Assembly: GCF_000721935.1 (NCBI RefSeq)
Contig: NZ_KL585404.1
Span: 14,886-30,587 of the forward strand
DNA length: 15,702 bases
Source of the DNA: Streptomyces sp. NRRL WC-3549
GTDB taxonomy: Bacteria > Actinomycetota > Actinomycetes > Streptomycetales > Streptomycetaceae
Direction of reading: 5' to 3'
Position 1 is the stretch's first letter; every line of letters begins with the position of its first letter. Shown in pieces: positions 12,429 through 15,702 of the stretch. The translations under genes were made by a program, and so were the position numbers. Under the pieces are notes generated by a model that worked only from the letters and a program-made list of their open reading frames with translations, did no database searches and had not been told where the DNA came from.

Positions 12429-14203
12429 CGTAGCCCCTCAAACTTCACCGCATCCGAACGACCCGCAACGATCATTGCGATGCTGTCCGCCGACCCATTT
12501 TTCCTTCGAGGCTCCACATCAAAATACTGGGAGTGCGCCGCAAAGCCCCCGCCAATTAGGTGAGGTCCGTCGTCTACATGAAACCGCCTGGCCCCGAAGG
12601 CGTTACTTGCCGGATCCTTGCCAAACCACAGATCATCACCCTCTTGGTCGAGCAGACCGCCGACCGCGTAACCAACCGGCCCAGCAGCCGCGGCCATACG
12701 GCCCTGCAACTTCGACGGAACCTTAGTAACTACATCATTCTCTGCCGCACCCACAAAGACATGGTCCTTGCCGACTCCCAGCGCTTCAGCGTGATCAACT
12801 CCAACACCAGGGCTACCGACGAAGACGATGTCATCGACGTCCGGCACCCCTTCGCCCTGCTGCGTCGCGGCTCCCACAGTGCGCGAACCATATGAATGAC
12901 CAATAGCCGTCATGTGGGGATCATCATTTAAATTGGTGGCCGCCAACCCTCCCATAAAGGAACCAAATGCTCGCCCCCCTACCTCCGCACGCTCATCTCC
13001 CATCACATCGGCACTGTCCCACCAATCTGGAAATTGTGGCGCATCGTATCCTAGCCACACAATCGCAGCGCTCGAATGATCGTATTTCTGCGCTCCCTTC
13101 GCTGTGTCCCAGGCCCGCTTGAGATCCCCCTCCGCGAACTCCTTGTCCAGCGACGTGTTCAACCCCGGCACATACGCCGCCACATTCCGCGACGTATCAG
13201 GGTTCCCGTAGGAAACGATCGCCCGGCCGTTTCCCTCGTCTCCGATGCCGAGCAGGAACATCGGGGGGTCGGTCCCCGCCGCCAGCTGCCGGTCGATCTC
13301 CCGCAAACCCGCCAGCTTCGCCACCGATCCCGCGTCGTCGCGGCCCTCCAGCGCGCCGATCAGCAGCTGCAGGTTGTCCCGGTTGGCCGCGTCCCTGACC
13401 GTTGCCGGGATCCCGTCCAGGTTGCCGATCACGTCCGGGTACACCGCCAGGTACTCCTCGCGCTGTTCCTGGGTCAGGCCCGCCCACCACGCGTTCCGCT
13501 CCGCCGGACTCGCGGTCCGGGGGACGGCGTCCCGCAAGTAGGTCCTCGCCGCGTCCCGGACGTCGGCCGCGTCGGACGCCGCGTCCTTCCACGTCGAAGC
13601 CGGGACGGCCAGGCCTTCCTCCGCCTTCAGGCGGCGGAGGATCCGCGCGTAGCGCCAGTCGATCTCGGCCGCCGCCCGCACCGCCCCCACCACCCGGTCC
13701 GCGATGTCCTGCGCCTCCGCGGCGTTCGGGTTCGGGGCGACCAGGCCCGAAGGGGCCACCAAACCCGGCAGACCGTTCGAGGCCGCCGTGCCGCCCGGCA
13801 GCGGACGGCCGTCGATCAGGCCTTCGCCGGCCGCCGGGTACGACACCGAGCCGTCGGCGTGCACCGTGAACTTCCGGGCCTCCGCGTCCTCCAACGCCAG
13901 CATCAACACCCGCTGCTGGCCCTTCATCTCGTGGGCCAGGCTGTTGAGCGCCGTGCGGATCAGCCCGCACTCCGTGTGCACGTACTGGAAGTTGCGGTGC
14001 AGCCGCCGCAGACGTGCCGCCGCCGATTCCGCCGCCACCCCCTGCTGTGTGTCCCGAAGGCCGTTCAGCAGGTGCTTGTCGACCCGGTCCGCCGCGGCGT
14101 CGGCCCGGTTGCCGACCCGGCCCCACCCGTCGGCCGCGCCCTCCAGCTCCGCGCACTTCAGATCGCGTAGGGCAGCCCAGGAAAAGGCGGTCCCGGCCGT
14201 CAC
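12425..14203 (-). CDS. DUF1023 alpha/beta hydrolase with helical N-terminal domain
   Basis: 592 residues from GTG 14203, which overlaps the preceding gene's TGA (GTGA). The open frame extends upstream to 14341, but only this start fits the overlap. Residues 1-110 are a helical, WXG100-like domain (WAALRDLKCAELEGAADGWG, then HTECGLIRTALNSLAHEM). Residues 160-300 are more helices. From about 315 comes the DUF1023 alpha/beta-hydrolase domain: VAAYVPGLNT (341-350), IVWLGYDAP (381-389), nucleophile elbow GHSYGS with Ser437, GSPGVGVDHAEAL (463-475), likely acid Asp490 and His557 in AHSQYF. No signal peptide is seen; export by a type VII route is conceivable. Leu425 is encoded by TTA (12929-12931). 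GC falls from about 75% in the N-terminal two thirds to about 50-57% in the C-terminal part. The substrate is unknown. Confidence 0.9.
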   Translation of the reverse strand: MTAGTAFSWAALRDLKCAELEGAADGWGRVGNRADAAADRVDKHLLNGLRDTQQGVAAESAAARLRRLHRNFQYVHTECGLIRTALNSLAHEMKGQQRVLMLALEDAEARKFTVHADGSVSYPAAGEGLIDGRPLPGGTAASNGLPGLVAPSGLVAPNPNAAEAQDIADRVVGAVRAAAEIDWRYARILRRLKAEEGLAVPASTWKDAASDAADVRDAARTYLRDAVPRTASPAERNAWWAGLTQEQREEYLAVYPDVIGNLDGIPATVRDAANRDNLQLLIGALEGRDDAGSVAKLAGLREIDRQLAAGTDPPMFLLGIGDEGNGRAIVSYGNPDTSRNVAAYVPGLNTSLDKEFAEGDLKRAWDTAKGAQKYDHSSAAIVWLGYDAPQFPDWWDSADVMGDERAEVGGRAFGSFMGGLAATNLNDDPHMTAIGHSYGSRTVGAATQQGEGVPDVDDIVFVGSPGVGVDHAEALGVGKDHVFVGAAENDVVTKVPSKLQGRMAAAAGPVGYAVGGLLDQEGDDLWFGKDPASNAFGARRFHVDDGPHLIGGGFAAHSQYFDVEPRRKNGSADSIAMIVAGRSDAVKFEGLR

Positions 14204-14577
14204 CGCGGTTCGGCCCCGGTCACCGCTGCGAAGGACGACCGCACCGCCTCGTTCGTCCCGCCCTGGGCCCGTGCCACAGCCCTGAGCTTCCCGGCGAGGC
14301 TCGCGCACTCGCCCTGCGCGGCGGCGAACCGCCGTTCCCACGACGCGCGTACCGGGCCGAGTTCCGCGAGGGACGACAGGACGCCCGGCCCCGTCGGGAG
14401 CCCCCCGTGCGCCACGGCGAGCTCACCAGGCACGGGTCCCAGGTGCGTGCGCAGGGCCTCCGCGCCGTCCGCCGCCCGTAGCCACGGCCCGTCGCTGTGG
14501 CGGAGCTCCGCCCGGTCACCGCCCCCGGCCGGCCCCGCGAGGTCACTCAGCCTCCGCACCACGGTCACACCGCTCAC
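14200..14577 (-). CDS. Small helical WXG100-like protein
   Basis: 125 residues from GTG 14577, with AGGA (14583-14586) 5 nt upstream; the open frame continues to 14688 but the extension looks non-coding. It appears to be a two-helix protein: helices around 35-60 (GPWLRAADGAEALRTHLGPVPGELAVAHGG) and 70-120 (LAELGPVRASWERRFAAAQGECASLAGKLRAVARAQGGTNEAVRSSF), with W32 and W80. It has no strict WXG hairpin, so it is only WXG100/ESAT-6-like. From memory, proteins with a PWLRAA..LRTHLGPV..E pattern precede DUF1023 hydrolases in many Streptomyces. Its stop overlaps the hydrolase start (GTGA), implying co-translation and probably complex formation with the hydrolase N-terminal domain. Confidence 0.85.
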   Translation of the reverse strand: MSGVTVVRRLSDLAGPAGGGDRAELRHSDGPWLRAADGAEALRTHLGPVPGELAVAHGGLPTGPGVLSSLAELGPVRASWERRFAAAQGECASLAGKLRAVARAQGGTNEAVRSSFAAVTGAEPR

Positions 14578-14883
14578 CCCGTTCCTGGTCGTCGTGGAGC
14601 GGCACTGTGCCAAATCCGGCGTATGCGACACGCCGAGCGCCCCACGGGCCGGGGCCCCCTCCCCCGGCCCCCCAAGGGACCGCCGCACCCCGCTTCACCC
14701 GAACGCGCGACCCCGTGACGCGGGAGCGCTCGTGCGGCGCCTCACCTGATGCCTTCGCCCCGCATGCCGGACGGTCGCCTCCCTGCCTACCGGCCGCCCT
14801 GGTGGAACCACCTCCCGCTCGTCCGGCGTCCATCCCGGCGCCGGCGCGAATCCGCCCGGCCGGACAGGACGAGGGACGCCACC
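14578..14883. other. 306-bp divergent intergenic region
   Basis: It lies between the WXG-like gene (minus) and the histidine phosphatase gene (plus). It contains a short palindrome GGCAC-T-GTGCC (14601-14611), 24 nt upstream of the WXG-like start, and a 9-bp GC hairpin GGGCCGGGG (14646-14654)/CCCCGGCCC (14662-14670). It also carries GAGGGA (14871-14876), the ribosome binding site of the phosphatase. I see no convincing -10/-35 pair and no additional gene. Confidence 0.5.
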
Positions 14884-15510
14884 GTGACCGGAACCGCCGC
14901 CACGCGCCACCTCTATCTCGCCCGGCACGGCGAGGCGTTGCCGGACGAGTCGGGTTTGACGGAACGAGGCCGGCGCCAGGCCGCCCTGCTCGGCGAGCGA
15001 CTGCGCGGCGTCCCGCTCACCGCCGTCCACCACGGCCCGCTCACCCGCGCCGCGCAGACGGCCCAGCTGATCGGGAAGCAGCTCGACGGTGTACCGCTGC
15101 ACGTCTCGGAGGAGGCCGGTGACTACGTCCCGTACGTCCCGCGAGGCGAGGAGCTACCGCCGGACTCCGCCGACCGCCTGCTCGGCTTCCTGGAACAGCT
15201 CACCGCCGAGGAGATCGCGCGTGGCCAGGAACTGACCCGCGCCGCGACCGCCCGGTTCACCGGGCCCGTGGACGGCGACGAGCCACGCCACGAACTGGTC
15301 GTCACCCACGCCTTCCTCGCCGCCTGGCTCGTACGGGACGCCCTCGACGCACCCCCGTGGCGCTGGATGGGCCTGAACCACGCCAATGCGGCCCTCACCG
15401 TCATCCGGTACTCCCCTGCCAGGCCCGCCGCCCTCATGGCGGTCAACGACATGGGCCACCTTCCGCCGGAACTCCACTGGACCGGTTTCCCGCCGGATTG
15501 GCGTGTCTGA
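14884..15510 (+). CDS. Histidine phosphatase family protein
   Basis: 208 residues from GTG 14884, chosen for GAGGGA 7 nt upstream; an ATG at 14749 would add 45 Pro/Arg-rich residues with no ribosome binding site. Branch-1 histidine phosphatase (phosphoglycerate-mutase-like) fold: LYLARHGE with phospho-acceptor His15 and Arg14, LTERGRRQA (25-33), HHGPLTRAAQTAQL with phosphate-binding Arg55, and the second catalytic His142 in VVTHAFLAAWLVRDAL. The likely catalytic acid is in VSEEAGDY (74-81). GLNHANAALTVIRY near 163-176 is also typical. Cytoplasmic, with no signal sequence. The substrate is unknown; family members act on sugar phosphates, nucleotides or phosphoproteins. It is followed closely by a terminator. 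Confidence 0.92.
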   Translation: MTGTAATRHLYLARHGEALPDESGLTERGRRQAALLGERLRGVPLTAVHHGPLTRAAQTAQLIGKQLDGVPLHVSEEAGDYVPYVPRGEELPPDSADRLLGFLEQLTAEEIARGQELTRAATARFTGPVDGDEPRHELVVTHAFLAAWLVRDALDAPPWRWMGLNHANAALTVIRYSPARPAALMAVNDMGHLPPELHWTGFPPDWRV

Positions 15511-15512
15511 CC

Positions 15513-15531
15513 CGGGCGTCGGCGACGCCCG
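15513..15531 (+). terminator. Terminator hairpin after histidine phosphatase gene
   Basis: CGGGCGTC (15513-15520), loop GGC, GACGCCCG (15524-15531): a perfect 8-bp stem starting 2 nt after the TGA. Confidence 0.75.
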
Positions 15532-15601
15532 TCACTCGGACGGATGGTTTACGGAGCGGCGGCCCGGCACTATCGGGTGGTGGGGCCGGAATTTCGTGAT
15601 C

Positions 15602-15702
15602 ATGCGACGCGTGATCTTCGAACAACGCACCTCATCCCGCGGCCGGCGCCTGCTGCTGACCTCGGCGCTGGCCGCGGCGGCGGCCCTCGTGTCATCGCTG
15701 CC
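15602..15702 (+). CDS. Start of a secreted or membrane protein (partial)
   Basis: Open from ATG 15602 to the window edge, giving 33 residues. The sequence MRRVIFEQRTSSRGRRLLLT followed by SALAAAAALVSSL is a typical Sec (or Tat-like, without a clear RRxFLK) signal peptide: a basic N-region, then an Ala/Leu core. GTG 15596 (two codons upstream) and GTG 15611 are alternative starts, and the ribosome binding site is not obvious. The mature protein lies outside the window, so no function can be given. Confidence 0.6.
   Translation, partial: MRRVIFEQRTSSRGRRLLLTSALAAAAALVSSL

Noticed and set aside
13076..14170. 364-aa plus-strand open frame opposite the DUF1023 hydrolase
   Set aside because: Arg/Val/Pro-rich shadow; the minus strand carries clear hydrolase motifs and gene overlaps.

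Overview
High-GC, GC3-biased coding on both strands, GTG/TTG starts, ATGA/GTGA gene overlaps, PHO-box sequences and the gene order point to a Streptomyces or very close actinomycete chromosome. As I recall, the left two thirds follows the S. coelicolor order CHAD protein / MutT-like Nudix / pstSCAB / pitH2 operon / csoR.

Left part (1-7335) is a phosphate block. It begins with the C-terminus of a CHAD (polyphosphate-binding) protein, overlapped by a Nudix hydrolase. A 423-bp regulatory region follows, carrying GC-rich repeats and a PHO box, then the high-affinity phosphate ABC transporter pstS-pstC-pstA-pstB. Tandem repeats and hairpins lie between pstS and pstC, and terminator hairpins after pstB. 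Facing this operon is the low-affinity system: a PhoU-like DUF47 protein and a PiT phosphate permease. High- and low-affinity uptake therefore sit side by side and converge.

Middle part (7336-10463): a copper-sensing CsoR repressor with a perfect CsoR operator in front of its gene, divergent from the DUF47-pit pair; a 67-residue protein of unknown function; an LppX-like lipoprotein gene that looks broken by an internal deletion/frameshift; a 67-residue protein with a CxxxCxCGW motif; and a PAP2 phosphatase with a BcrC-like SDH motif.

Right part (10464-15702): a membrane-anchored lytic transglycosylase/NlpC-P60 cell-wall enzyme, then a tightly overlapping minus-strand trio: a small helical WXG100-like protein, a 592-residue DUF1023 alpha/beta hydrolase with its own helical N-terminal domain, and a lipoprotein. 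The hydrolase C-terminus and the lipoprotein are much lower in GC than the hydrolase N-terminus, and each of these two genes carries a TTA (bldA-type) codon. This trio is the best candidate for an undescribed system, perhaps a secreted effector with a lipoprotein partner. A histidine phosphatase and the start of a secreted protein close the window.

All calls come from reading the sequence and from memory of protein families; no database search was run.
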